Assembly: GCF_039543185.1 (NCBI RefSeq)
Contig: NZ_BAABJG010000014.1
Location: forward strand, 271,303 to 335,302
Source of the DNA: Paenibacillus_S vulneris
GTDB taxonomy: Bacteria; Bacillota; Bacilli; Paenibacillales; NBRC-103111
Direction of reading: 5' to 3'
Length of the DNA: 64,000 bases
The position numbers and the translations under genes were made by a program. Below the pieces are notes generated by a model. It searched no databases. It had not been told where the DNA came from and was given only the letters and a program-made list of their open reading frames with translations. Positions 8,925 to 17,248 of the stretch are shown piece after piece. How positions within the stretch are numbered: position 1 is the stretch's first letter; every line of letters begins with the position of its first letter.

Positions 8925-10133
8925 TTATCCTTGCTTAACGCGATCTACAATGGCTGTAAGATCGAGTCCTTTCAGAGCCCCTTCAATCAGCTCGGGCAGC
9001 TTCTCCGGCGAGCAGCCGAAGCAAGGAATACCGTATTGGGCTAACTTCTTCGCCACTGCATCGTCATAAGAGGGAGCCCCTTCGTCTGACAAGGCCAGCA
9101 AGCATAGGGTCTTAACCCCAGCCTGGTGCATATCGACGAGTCTGCGAATCATTTCGGATCGGTTGCCGCCTTCATAAAGATCGGAGACGAGAATGAACAT
9201 CGTTTTTTTCGGCTCTGTGATGAAGGCTTCACAATAGGCAATAGACTTGTTGATGTCCGTGCCTCCCCCGAGCTGGATACCGAACAGCATATCGACCGGG
9301 TCATTCGCACATTGCTCGCTTAAATCGACGACCTCCGTATCAAAAGCAACCACGCGGGTGTCCAATGCGGGCATGCTTGCAAAGATGGAGCCGATTATCG
9401 AGGCGTAAATGACCGACCCGGCCATGGAGCCGCTCTGATCAATATCCAGAATAACGGTCCATTCCTTGCTGCGCCGCGCACGATCAAAGAAATAGACCTT
9501 TTCCGGAATAAGCAGCTTGCGCTCCTGATCGTAATGCCGCAAATTTTTACGGATCGTCGTATTCCAATCCAGACCCGTGGCGGAAGGCAGAGGAGAATGC
9601 CGCCTTCGGTTCAGTGCTCCGGTAACGGCTCTGCGCAAATCTTCGGAAAGCCGGCGGACAATTTCCTCCACGACAGCTTTGACCAGCTGCCTTGCCGTTT
9701 CCTTGGTTCTCTCCGGTATTTTGCCTTTGAGTGCCATTAATGTCGCGACCATCTGAATGTCCGGTTTTACTTGCGCCAGCAGTTCAGGCTCGAACAGCAG
9801 CTGCTTCAAGCCTTTGCGTTCAATCGCATCCGCCTGAATGACCGAAACGATATCCGGCGGGAAAAAGGTGCGGATATCCCCCAGCCATTTGGCCAGTTTG
9901 GGGGCGGAGGGACCAAGCCCTGCCTGCTTGCGCGGATTTCCCGCGCTGTTTCCGTTCTCATTGCTGTAGGTATCATCGTATATGGCTGCGAGAGCTTCAT
10001 CCATCAGCGCCGTTTCCTCATCCAGCAGACGGCCGCCCGAACCGAAGGACTGAAGCTTTTCTTCGGATTCGGCGCCCAGGATGAGACGCCATCGTTTTAG
10101 CTGCTCATGATCGATTGTCTCCATGTTTGTCAT
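8925..10133 (-). CDS. VWA-domain protein (CoxE-like), partner of MoxR ATPase
   Basis: This is a 402-residue cytoplasmic protein. The C-terminal half (about 225-400) is a von Willebrand factor A domain with an intact metal-ion site: DQSGS at 232-236, Thr292/Asp293 in GGGTDIN, and the later conserved Asp in FILVSDLYEGG. The N-terminal half is helical and charged, as in CoxE-like proteins that partner MoxR AAA+ ATPases in metal-cofactor insertion or protein remodelling. It is the last gene of the operon, starting 3 bases after the stop of the DUF5682 gene, with GGAG inside that gene's end. It has no signal peptide or membrane segment. Confidence 0.85.
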   Translation of the reverse strand: MTNMETIDHEQLKRWRLILGAESEEKLQSFGSGGRLLDEETALMDEALAAIYDDTYSNENGNSAGNPRKQAGLGPSAPKLAKWLGDIRTFFPPDIVSVIQADAIERKGLKQLLFEPELLAQVKPDIQMVATLMALKGKIPERTKETARQLVKAVVEEIVRRLSEDLRRAVTGALNRRRHSPLPSATGLDWNTTIRKNLRHYDQERKLLIPEKVYFFDRARRSKEWTVILDIDQSGSMAGSVIYASIIGSIFASMPALDTRVVAFDTEVVDLSEQCANDPVDMLFGIQLGGGTDINKSIAYCEAFITEPKKTMFILVSDLYEGGNRSEMIRRLVDMHQAGVKTLCLLALSDEGAPSYDDAVAKKLAQYGIPCFGCSPEKLPELIEGALKGLDLTAIVDRVKQG

Positions 10134-10136
10134 AGG

Positions 10137-12539
10137 CTATAGATCTCCAAAATCATAATCATTAAGCTCATGCAGCATCTCCCTTTCTTCCTCGCTCAAT
10201 GGCTGCTGCAAGGTTGCGCCTACTGCGTTGGCATCCAACCCCCACAGATCGCCCATCATCTCTGCGACGGCGGCTTTTTCCCTTGGCTCGAAGGCCCCGA
10301 ACGCCCTTCGGAGGAACACAAGGGAACGTTTGAAGGCTTGCTGGTCCAGCTGCTTGATGTATAAGTCAAGCTGCTTCCACAAGACCGCCCGGGAAAGGAG
10401 CGCATATCGGTTGCGCATGGACAGTCCCTCAAACCAGCCGGCTCCGAGATCTACAGGAATGCCCGGCGATAGACGGCGCGACACTTCCTGGGCCACTTGC
10501 TCCTCTTGAAGCTTGCTTTGCTCCAGCAGGATGGCAAAGGCAAATCCCGACAGCTTCGCATTCCGGTCATCACGCGAAGCCAGCTCCTGAAGCTTGGTCT
10601 GCCATAACGCATCGTCCACATCGTTGTAATGCTCCTGTGCTATGCCGTGCATCAGCTGAATCGCTTCCGCCACATCTCGGGCAGCATCATCATTGCAGGA
10701 AGCAGCGCTCAGCAAAAGAAGCGTTCCGCGCAGGAACAGCTGTCCAAGCAGCGGTACGAGGGCTGACGTCTCGATCCGGCGAATGGAACCGTAGCCGATC
10801 AGCACAGACAGCTCGTAGGCGGAAGCTGCAATCTGCTCGAAGCTTCCCGCCTCTACTGCCAAACCTTGCAGCGCAGCTTTTGCCTGCTCCATCAGCGGCA
10901 TGAGGGCGCATTCGCACGCCGCCCGGATGATCCTGGAGGCTTCGGCGATATCCGTACACGCGTCAAGCCGCTCCTTGAGCACATAAGCCGCAGCCAGCTC
11001 GATCGTCTCTCCCTTTAATGTGGACTCGACCGCTTGAATCTCCGCCTCCGGAGTCCATTGCAGCGTCCAATTCTCCGCCCACGTTGCAGAGTTCTGCTGA
11101 ACACGCTGCTTCTTGGCAAAATCTATGCCAAGGAGCTGCAGCCGATGCAGCAGCACGGAACGGTTCAGATCCAGGAAGGCGGCCTCCTCCGACTTTACTC
11201 TGCGATTTTCCCGCAGATCCAGCTCCAGCGTAGCGGCAACCGTTGTCCTGTACTTCTCCAGCTTGAGCCGCTTCAGCTCTCGGTTTAAATCATCCTGAAC
11301 CGGAGTCTGGCTGACGCCCTCCGGCAGCTGCCCGATGGCCGTTCCTACATTGGTCCTTGCCAAAGCCTCCGAGATGGTAGACAGCTCCCCATAGCCCAAG
11401 CAGACGACGGCCGCATCCTGCAGATCCCTCCATGTAGGATGATTGCCGTCATGAAGCGCTGCAAGCGCCTCTGCCAGCCGCACAGCCTCAATCAGAGAGG
11501 CTGTGGAGCGATAGGTGCCGTGAGCCCGCAAGTGAGCGGCAACCTCGGAGAAATACAGCGACGGCAGCCGGCCTAGATCCTCCGCCTGCAGGCATCTCCA
11601 GAACAGCTCGAAATAGGCCGGGGCTTGATTGCCCGCACCGTATCCGGAATGTGTGGACAGCTTGTAATAGGAATAGGGCATTAAGGTAAGCTTTGTCTTT
11701 GCTTTGGGCAGCGCCTTGAGCTCCGCATCGGTCATCAGAGGCAGGCGCAAATCCATAGCCGAAGCATGGTGAGCACCGGTTACGACGACGATCCGCTCCG
11801 GATCGTGACCTGCCAGAATAGCCTTCTGAATGTTCCTCCGCATGTACGATTCACGGATCTCATTGTACGCTGCTTCCTGTGGAGCCAGCTGCCATTCCTG
11901 CTGTTCCGTCAGCTCCCTCATTTGTTCGGAAAACCGATGTATTCCCGAACGATAGGCACCCTTCGTCAAGCTATGCTCAAAATGACGCTCCCAATAAGCC
12001 TCGTAATCCGGTTCTCCGGATAACTCGGCTACACGCTCATAAAGCGTTCTTTGCTGCTGCCAATAAGTCTGTAGGGCATCGGGGCCTTCCGGATAGCGGT
12101 CTCTTTGGTTATACTCCTCGTCACCAGCGCCTTCTTGATCCGTGAGTCCCCCGTTTCGCTTCGTCTCGTGCAATGCCAGACTTTGTGCCGTCGGCAGATC
12201 GATGAACGACGCCAAGGCACCGTTACGATTAGCCCATTGAAAAGCCTGGTATTCGGGAGAGTATTCCGCATAGGGGTACAGCAAGGTCCGTACCGGAAGC
12301 TGGTCCGTATAGGCGAGAATCGCTACAGGAGGAACGACGCCCTGCGAAGTGATTTCGGCAATGAACTCCGTCGCATCCCCCGGTCCCTCTATCAATACGG
12401 CCGTCGGTTGAATTTCGTCGAGAAAGGCAAGCAAGTGATAGGCGCCGGCCGGAGATAAATGTCTGATGCCGAATACATGAAACCCTTGATCGCGGCTCAG
12501 TTGTTCATCTCCGAGCACGCGTAGTACAGATTTCGCCAT
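10137..12539 (-). CDS. DUF5682-family protein
   Basis: This 800-residue cytoplasmic protein belongs, by recall, to DUF5682, a family found beside MoxR and VWA genes. It opens with FHVFGIRHLSPAGAYHLLAFL and VLIEGPGDATEF, and later has VVTGAHHAS, a motif reminiscent of ChaN/TraB-like His-containing folds. Upstream in-frame codons reach 12584, but I start at the ATG at 12539 because GGGGAGCGAC precedes it and the conserved sequence begins soon after. This leaves a 43-base overlap with the MoxR gene, which implies translational coupling. The middle and C-terminus are helical and rich in Ala, Leu and Glu. Its biochemical role is unknown; the neighbours suggest it is a substrate or effector of the MoxR-VWA machine. 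Confidence 0.75.
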   Translation of the reverse strand: MAKSVLRVLGDEQLSRDQGFHVFGIRHLSPAGAYHLLAFLDEIQPTAVLIEGPGDATEFIAEITSQGVVPPVAILAYTDQLPVRTLLYPYAEYSPEYQAFQWANRNGALASFIDLPTAQSLALHETKRNGGLTDQEGAGDEEYNQRDRYPEGPDALQTYWQQQRTLYERVAELSGEPDYEAYWERHFEHSLTKGAYRSGIHRFSEQMRELTEQQEWQLAPQEAAYNEIRESYMRRNIQKAILAGHDPERIVVVTGAHHASAMDLRLPLMTDAELKALPKAKTKLTLMPYSYYKLSTHSGYGAGNQAPAYFELFWRCLQAEDLGRLPSLYFSEVAAHLRAHGTYRSTASLIEAVRLAEALAALHDGNHPTWRDLQDAAVVCLGYGELSTISEALARTNVGTAIGQLPEGVSQTPVQDDLNRELKRLKLEKYRTTVAATLELDLRENRRVKSEEAAFLDLNRSVLLHRLQLLGIDFAKKQRVQQNSATWAENWTLQWTPEAEIQAVESTLKGETIELAAAYVLKERLDACTDIAEASRIIRAACECALMPLMEQAKAALQGLAVEAGSFEQIAASAYELSVLIGYGSIRRIETSALVPLLGQLFLRGTLLLLSAASCNDDAARDVAEAIQLMHGIAQEHYNDVDDALWQTKLQELASRDDRNAKLSGFAFAILLEQSKLQEEQVAQEVSRRLSPGIPVDLGAGWFEGLSMRNRYALLSRAVLWKQLDLYIKQLDQQAFKRSLVFLRRAFGAFEPREKAAVAEMMGDLWGLDANAVGATLQQPLSEEEREMLHELNDYDFGDL

Positions 12540-13594
12540 GTCGCTCCCCGCTTTTTCATCACATTTTCCAAATACTCTTTCCATACCAGACGATCTTTTT
12601 CTTCATCCTTAACAATAGCGCCCTGCAAGCCGGCGGCAATATCCTCTTCGCTGATGTGCCCGTTCCCGAAGCTGCCGGCGAGAGCCATGCTGCCCGTTAG
12701 CAGGGAGATGGCTTCCGCCGTCGATATGACGCCGCTCGGCCCCTTGACTTTCTCCTTGCCGTCCAGCGTCATGCCGCTGCGCAGCTCGCGGAATATCGTC
12801 ACAACCTTGCGTACCGCTTCTTCCTCCGGAAGCGAGGCGCGCAGCTCGTAGCTTGCGGAGATTTCACCTACCCGCTTGCGCACAATCTCTACTTCCGTCT
12901 CGATGTCTGACGGAGCGGGCAGCACAATAATATTGAAGCGGCGTTTCAGTGCCGCCGACATCTCGTTCACGCCCCGGTCACGCGTATTGGCAGTCGCAAT
13001 GACGGAGAAGCCTCTTGCTGCCGACACCTCGCGTCCCAGCTCGGGAATGGAGATTGTCTTCTCGGATAGAATCGAGATCAGAGCGTCCTGGACCTCCGAT
13101 GCACAACGGGATATCTCTTCGAACCGCGCAATGCCGCCTGTCTCCATCGCCCGGAAAATGGGGCTTTTAATAATCGCCTGCTCGGAGGGGCCTTGGGCTA
13201 ACAGCATCGCGTAATTCCACGAATAGCGGATGTGCTCCTCGCTGGTGCCGGCCGTTCCTTGTATCACTTTGCCGGAATCCCCATGGATCGCGGCAGTCAA
13301 ATTCTCCGATAACCATGATTTCGCTGTACCCGGTTCCCCTATCAGCAGCAGGGCGCGGTCCGTTAGCAGCGTGGCGATGGCCATTTCGACCAAACGCTTA
13401 TTCCCAATGTATTTGGGTGTGATAGGAACGCCCTTCACTTCGCCGCCCGTCAGAAAGGTGAGCACCGCTTTCGGAGAAAGCTGCCAGCCTGCAGGTCTCG
13501 CATCCTGATCGAAATCCTTTAATACCTCCAGCTCCTCCGCATACAATCGCTCGGAAGGCAATCTTACGACATCTTGCTTCTGATCCATTCCCAT
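12497..13594 (-). CDS. MoxR-type AAA+ ATPase
   Basis: This 365-residue AAA+ ATPase of the MoxR type should use ATP to remodel a partner protein together with a VWA protein. Walker A is GEPGTAKS (86-93), Walker B is GIARFEEISR (154-163), sensor 1 lies in VIATANTRDRG (198-206) and an arginine-finger-like segment is ALKRRF (215-220). Its start overlaps the end of the HEAT gene by 31 bases and its end overlaps the DUF5682 gene, which shows tight coupling. A second ATG at 13588 is possible. The operon partners (VWA, DUF5682, HEAT, SWIM) define the system. Confidence 0.9.
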   Translation of the reverse strand: MGMDQKQDVVRLPSERLYAEELEVLKDFDQDARPAGWQLSPKAVLTFLTGGEVKGVPITPKYIGNKRLVEMAIATLLTDRALLLIGEPGTAKSWLSENLTAAIHGDSGKVIQGTAGTSEEHIRYSWNYAMLLAQGPSEQAIIKSPIFRAMETGGIARFEEISRCASEVQDALISILSEKTISIPELGREVSAARGFSVIATANTRDRGVNEMSAALKRRFNIIVLPAPSDIETEVEIVRKRVGEISASYELRASLPEEEAVRKVVTIFRELRSGMTLDGKEKVKGPSGVISTAEAISLLTGSMALAGSFGNGHISEEDIAAGLQGAIVKDEEKDRLVWKEYLENVMKKRGATWRNLYYACSEMNN

Positions 13595-15375
13595 AATCCC
13601 TGTCCCTTCTCTTGGTTATCCTGCATTTGGTTTGTATCCGGCTTTGCCGCTATGGTCTCGGCTATTTCCAATATTTGTTCCTTCAGGCTTGGATAAGTCA
13701 GCTGCTCCGCGTGCCGTCTAAGGCGATCGGCATATTCTCTTGGCAGCATGGAGAGCAGGGTCAACTGCACGCGGTCCAAATAGTAGTACTGTTTATTGCC
13801 GCCCTTTTCCAAAATATCCGTAAGCAGCTGCGGCGCCCGCGGCTCCTGCATGCCGAACAGCACCAACAGCATGTTGGACGTCTGCCCCCGGTTAAATTGC
13901 GGCTGCTTCTCGCATTTGGCTGTCAGGTACTTGATGACGTTCGTATCGGGCTCCTGAACCAACCGGCAAACCAGATCGGCTTCGTCCAGCTCAACGAACA
14001 GCTGAACCCAGCGAGGATCCCAGACGATACTTTCCTCTGCTTGAAAAGGTTCGTACTCCAATCGTCCCGGGTACCAGCGCGTTTCTTCCTGGAAAGCACG
14101 CAGCAGCGTCTTGGCTGCGGATTGCTTTTTGTTACGAAGATCGTTGTGAAATTGTTCATATACGTCTTCCGGTGAAAGGATGCGCAAGGCTGCCTTAAAG
14201 CTGTAAGCGATGAATTTCCCGTGGAATGCTTTATGCAAGCTCACCGCAAACTGATAGGCTTCCGGCAGATCGATATCCAGCAGCAGCTCCGCTGCCGCCT
14301 CCTGGGCCGCTTCGGTTTCTGTCTTTATGAACTCCGGCGCAGACAGCAGCTTTTGCAGCAGAAGTACGACTTCCGTCGTTTGCTTTCCTTCCAGACTCCG
14401 GATATCGGCAAGCAGCTGTTGAGCCGCTTCCTCCACGTTGCTCTGCTGGATGATACGCTCTAGTGCATGCTCCGCGTGAGCGATAATTTTAAGCGTCAAG
14501 CTATGGGATTGACACCTTCGGATCGGCTCGATCGCCAGCTCGCGATCCTTCGATACGAGCGCATGGTAGAGCCGTTCTGCCGCCGGTTCCGAACCCAGCC
14601 TCGCCAGAGCGAACAATGCTGCGCTCCGGATTTCCTTCTTCTTATCATCGGCTTGCGCCAGAATGTAGTCGATTTGTTCCGGATAATCCCCTAACAGACC
14701 GATAGCAGCCGCACGTACTTCCGTCGATCCTTCGTGAGCCGCCTGCCTTAAGAAAGCCAAGTCCTCGCCGGGCAGCAGCTCATGAATTAGCTCCAGGCGG
14801 CGGGCATCGCCACGGCCTCCGTCCAGCTTGAACTGCTGGAGCAGCACAGGCAGCGCTTCTTGCCCGTAAGCGGGAATGACAACGCGCTGAATAAAGTCCG
14901 GAATTTCGCTGTAGCTGTCGTCAAGCGCGCTGACTGCAGGCGCTATGGAACGCAGGTCTTGAAACAGCCCTTCCTCCCAGCCCTGTTTCAATAGCTCCAG
15001 CCGCCCCTGTCCTTTGGACGTCAAGGCTTGAATCAATGGAGAGAGCTTTCGATAAGGCAGTGCGGTCGGCAGACTGGCGTCGGTACCAGTGACAGGAGCT
15101 AAAGGCTCTTTAGACTCTGTTCTGCCGAGCGTATGCAGGATGGCACTGAGAAGCGTTCCCAGCTCAAGCAGCTTTCGGGCGGCCTCACCGGAATCGGCTG
15201 TAACCACCTGATCGACCGACTGAGCCAAGCGCCCAAAAACCGGAACCGATTCGGCCTGCAGCTGCAGCTGGGAAGCCAGCTTCTGCAATCGCATGTCTCC
15301 TGCCGCTACGGTGCTGCCCGCTATAAACAAACGCCGCACTTCGTTCTGCAGCTCAAACAATACATGTAGACTCAT
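13564..15375 (-). CDS. HEAT-repeat protein (DUF5691-like position)
   Basis: This 603-residue cytoplasmic protein is almost wholly helical. Segments such as DARRLELIHELLPGEDLAFLRQA, with following AAIGLLGDYPEQ and IRSAALFALARLG, read as HEAT repeats, so it is probably a protein-binding scaffold. The open frame runs upstream to 15555, but I start at the ATG at 15375. It has AGGAGAC at proper spacing, and the extra upstream residues only mirror the SWIM gene in another frame. In similar operons that I recall from actinomycetes this slot holds DUF5691; homology to that family is not proven here. It lies 22 bases after the SWIM gene. Confidence 0.7.
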   Translation of the reverse strand: MSLHVLFELQNEVRRLFIAGSTVAAGDMRLQKLASQLQLQAESVPVFGRLAQSVDQVVTADSGEAARKLLELGTLLSAILHTLGRTESKEPLAPVTGTDASLPTALPYRKLSPLIQALTSKGQGRLELLKQGWEEGLFQDLRSIAPAVSALDDSYSEIPDFIQRVVIPAYGQEALPVLLQQFKLDGGRGDARRLELIHELLPGEDLAFLRQAAHEGSTEVRAAAIGLLGDYPEQIDYILAQADDKKKEIRSAALFALARLGSEPAAERLYHALVSKDRELAIEPIRRCQSHSLTLKIIAHAEHALERIIQQSNVEEAAQQLLADIRSLEGKQTTEVVLLLQKLLSAPEFIKTETEAAQEAAAELLLDIDLPEAYQFAVSLHKAFHGKFIAYSFKAALRILSPEDVYEQFHNDLRNKKQSAAKTLLRAFQEETRWYPGRLEYEPFQAEESIVWDPRWVQLFVELDEADLVCRLVQEPDTNVIKYLTAKCEKQPQFNRGQTSNMLLVLFGMQEPRAPQLLTDILEKGGNKQYYYLDRVQLTLLSMLPREYADRLRRHAEQLTYPSLKEQILEIAETIAAKPDTNQMQDNQEKGQGLWEWIRSKMS

Positions 15376-15397
15376 AATTCGTCTCCTAATGATTTCA

Positions 15398-16834
15398 TCA
15401 ATACAGCAAGCGGATGATATTGTCCGCTGTGACAATACTAAGAGGCTGCGCCTCCAGCCTGTTCCGCTCCATGTTATGCCCGAACATGACCAGCATCGTC
15501 TGATTACGAACATAAGATCTGTTAATAATCGGCAGCATAGGAGTCGTCGGCTCATTCACATATGGGATGTCGGCCAAAGGAAGCTGCGAGCCCTGAGAAT
15601 CTATAAGAACATAAGATGTATCTGTCTTATGCAGCTCCTTAAAACGCATGAGGGCCACCGGGTTTTTATCAGACAAGGGATTTTTGATCTGATTTTTTAT
15701 CCGCTTCGCCAAATCCTTGAAGGATGGCTCGGCGGACTCCACGACACGGATATAATCTTGTGACTGGACCTCGCGAAAAACGGCTTCCTCCCAGCGGACC
15801 CGTTGGTTAAGCTCCCCAGGGTACTCAGCCAATTCCTTGGCCCTTACCACTTGGAAAGTCGAATCCTCTTCACGGATATACTTCGTCGCCCGGAAAGGAC
15901 GATACGTTCTTGTGATATGGATTTGGCCTGAATGCAGGTCGAACCAATACCCCTCGTCCACATATTCACCGCGCGAAGGCTCTGAATAGGAACGAAACGC
16001 CAGCTGCAGCAGCTCTACATCAGTGCGGACGCGCCCCTGCTCCCTGAGCTCAGCCATTTGCCAAGCGTGGCCGATCCGTTCCTCCAGTATCGTACCGGAA
16101 TCCGCCGGCAGATCCGGGTTTTCGAGTCTGTCATTTAGGTAGGCCTTGCTTTTATGAAGCAGCGAATGCAGCATGGTCAGCTGTTCAATGGCTTGCGGAT
16201 AGGCGGATTCACTCTCTTTGGCCGACCGGAGCTGCTCTGTTAATTGGCGAATAGCGGTCTGGATGCCCGGAATATAATAATTGCCCAGCTCCTTCGCCTG
16301 CTCATCCGCGGTTTGGAGCGCTTTTTTGTCCAAGCTGCCCAGCCCCTGCTGTGCGAGCTGAAGCACCAGCTTTTCCGCAATAGCAATGCCTTCTAATTGA
16401 GCTGCGATTTTTTTGACAAGCGCCGCCTTATTCGTCTTCTTCTTTGTGGGGGGAGTCCCCGAAGCGGCGGCTTCCCTCTTCTTCTCCTCCCGCTTTTCGG
16501 CCTTTTCCCGCTTCTCGGCAAGGTCTGCGGGGATCGGAGCGATCTCGAACGCGTTGCCGGCTGTGTAAGCATACATTAGTCCCAGATTATGCTTGCAGGG
16601 AAATTGACGGCTGGGACAAGAGCAGCGGAATACGGGACTGCCCTCATTAGCCCAATCGACAGAACAGCGGTACGGCTCTTTCCCGCTTCCCTTGCATTCC
16701 CCGAATAGGACGCTATGATCCTCTGATTTGCACAATAATGGAAAGCTGTTCTTTTTCACCAAGTCTTTCCCATTCTTAATGGCAGCGCTGTTCAGCGCCA
16801 AACTATCTACGTAAGCTTCCGTTAACTGCACCAT
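15398..16834 (-). CDS. SWIM zinc-finger protein
   Basis: This 478-residue protein is the first gene of the operon. It has a SWIM zinc finger at residues 71-82 with Cys71, Cys73, Cys80 and His82 (CSCPSRQFPCKH). A charged Lys/Glu-rich stretch follows (about 110-140) and then a helical region. SWIM domains bind DNA or proteins, so this may be the recognition component that recruits the MoxR-VWA machine; that is inference. The C-terminal third has no motif that I recognise. The operon order SWIM, HEAT, MoxR, DUF5682, VWA is compact and uninterrupted, with overlaps or gaps under 25 bases. Confidence 0.85.
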   Translation of the reverse strand: MVQLTEAYVDSLALNSAAIKNGKDLVKKNSFPLLCKSEDHSVLFGECKGSGKEPYRCSVDWANEGSPVFRCSCPSRQFPCKHNLGLMYAYTAGNAFEIAPIPADLAEKREKAEKREEKKREAAASGTPPTKKKTNKAALVKKIAAQLEGIAIAEKLVLQLAQQGLGSLDKKALQTADEQAKELGNYYIPGIQTAIRQLTEQLRSAKESESAYPQAIEQLTMLHSLLHKSKAYLNDRLENPDLPADSGTILEERIGHAWQMAELREQGRVRTDVELLQLAFRSYSEPSRGEYVDEGYWFDLHSGQIHITRTYRPFRATKYIREEDSTFQVVRAKELAEYPGELNQRVRWEEAVFREVQSQDYIRVVESAEPSFKDLAKRIKNQIKNPLSDKNPVALMRFKELHKTDTSYVLIDSQGSQLPLADIPYVNEPTTPMLPIINRSYVRNQTMLVMFGHNMERNRLEAQPLSIVTADNIIRLLY

Positions 16835-17139
16835 AATTTCCCTCGCGTAAATGGATTGTTCTCTGATTTATTTCCACACTATTCCTGATTTACCTTCATT
16901 TTTGCCCTTTACCGCAGCACAGAACATGTATATGGTATACGTTGGAAAATCATTCATATTCAAGATAATTTATGAAGTATGAATGTCGAAATATGACGAA
17001 GGACCCTTTTTTGTATGTATATGGAACTATCCAGAACCATTTTTCACTTGAAGGCTAGTGCTTAAGTTGTGATTTTTCTCGAGTGACATTCGGAAGCGCA
17101 AAATGGTTTTTTTCGCGGAAAGGAATCTTCTATATAAAA
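16835..17139. other. Intergenic region, no gene seen
   Basis: About 300 AT-rich bases separate the SWIM gene from the terminator of the giant pectinase gene. It must hold the minus-strand promoter of the SWIM operon. I see no convincing ORF, RNA gene or repeat. Confidence 0.5.
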
Positions 17140-17169
17140 AAACCAGCAAACCTTAAGGTTCACTGGTTT
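17140..17169 (-). terminator. Terminator of the CE12/PL11 gene
   Basis: AAACCAG and CTGGTTT enclose an inner AACC/GGTT pair with TTAA as loop. The minus-strand transcript then runs into seven T residues. It lies 80 bases after the giant gene. Confidence 0.8.
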
Positions 17170-17248
17170 CTTAAGCCTATGCCGGCGACGTTTATCCATC
17201 GGGTTCGAATCGAGACTGGGTATAGCGTCTTTGGTATGCCGATGGCCT

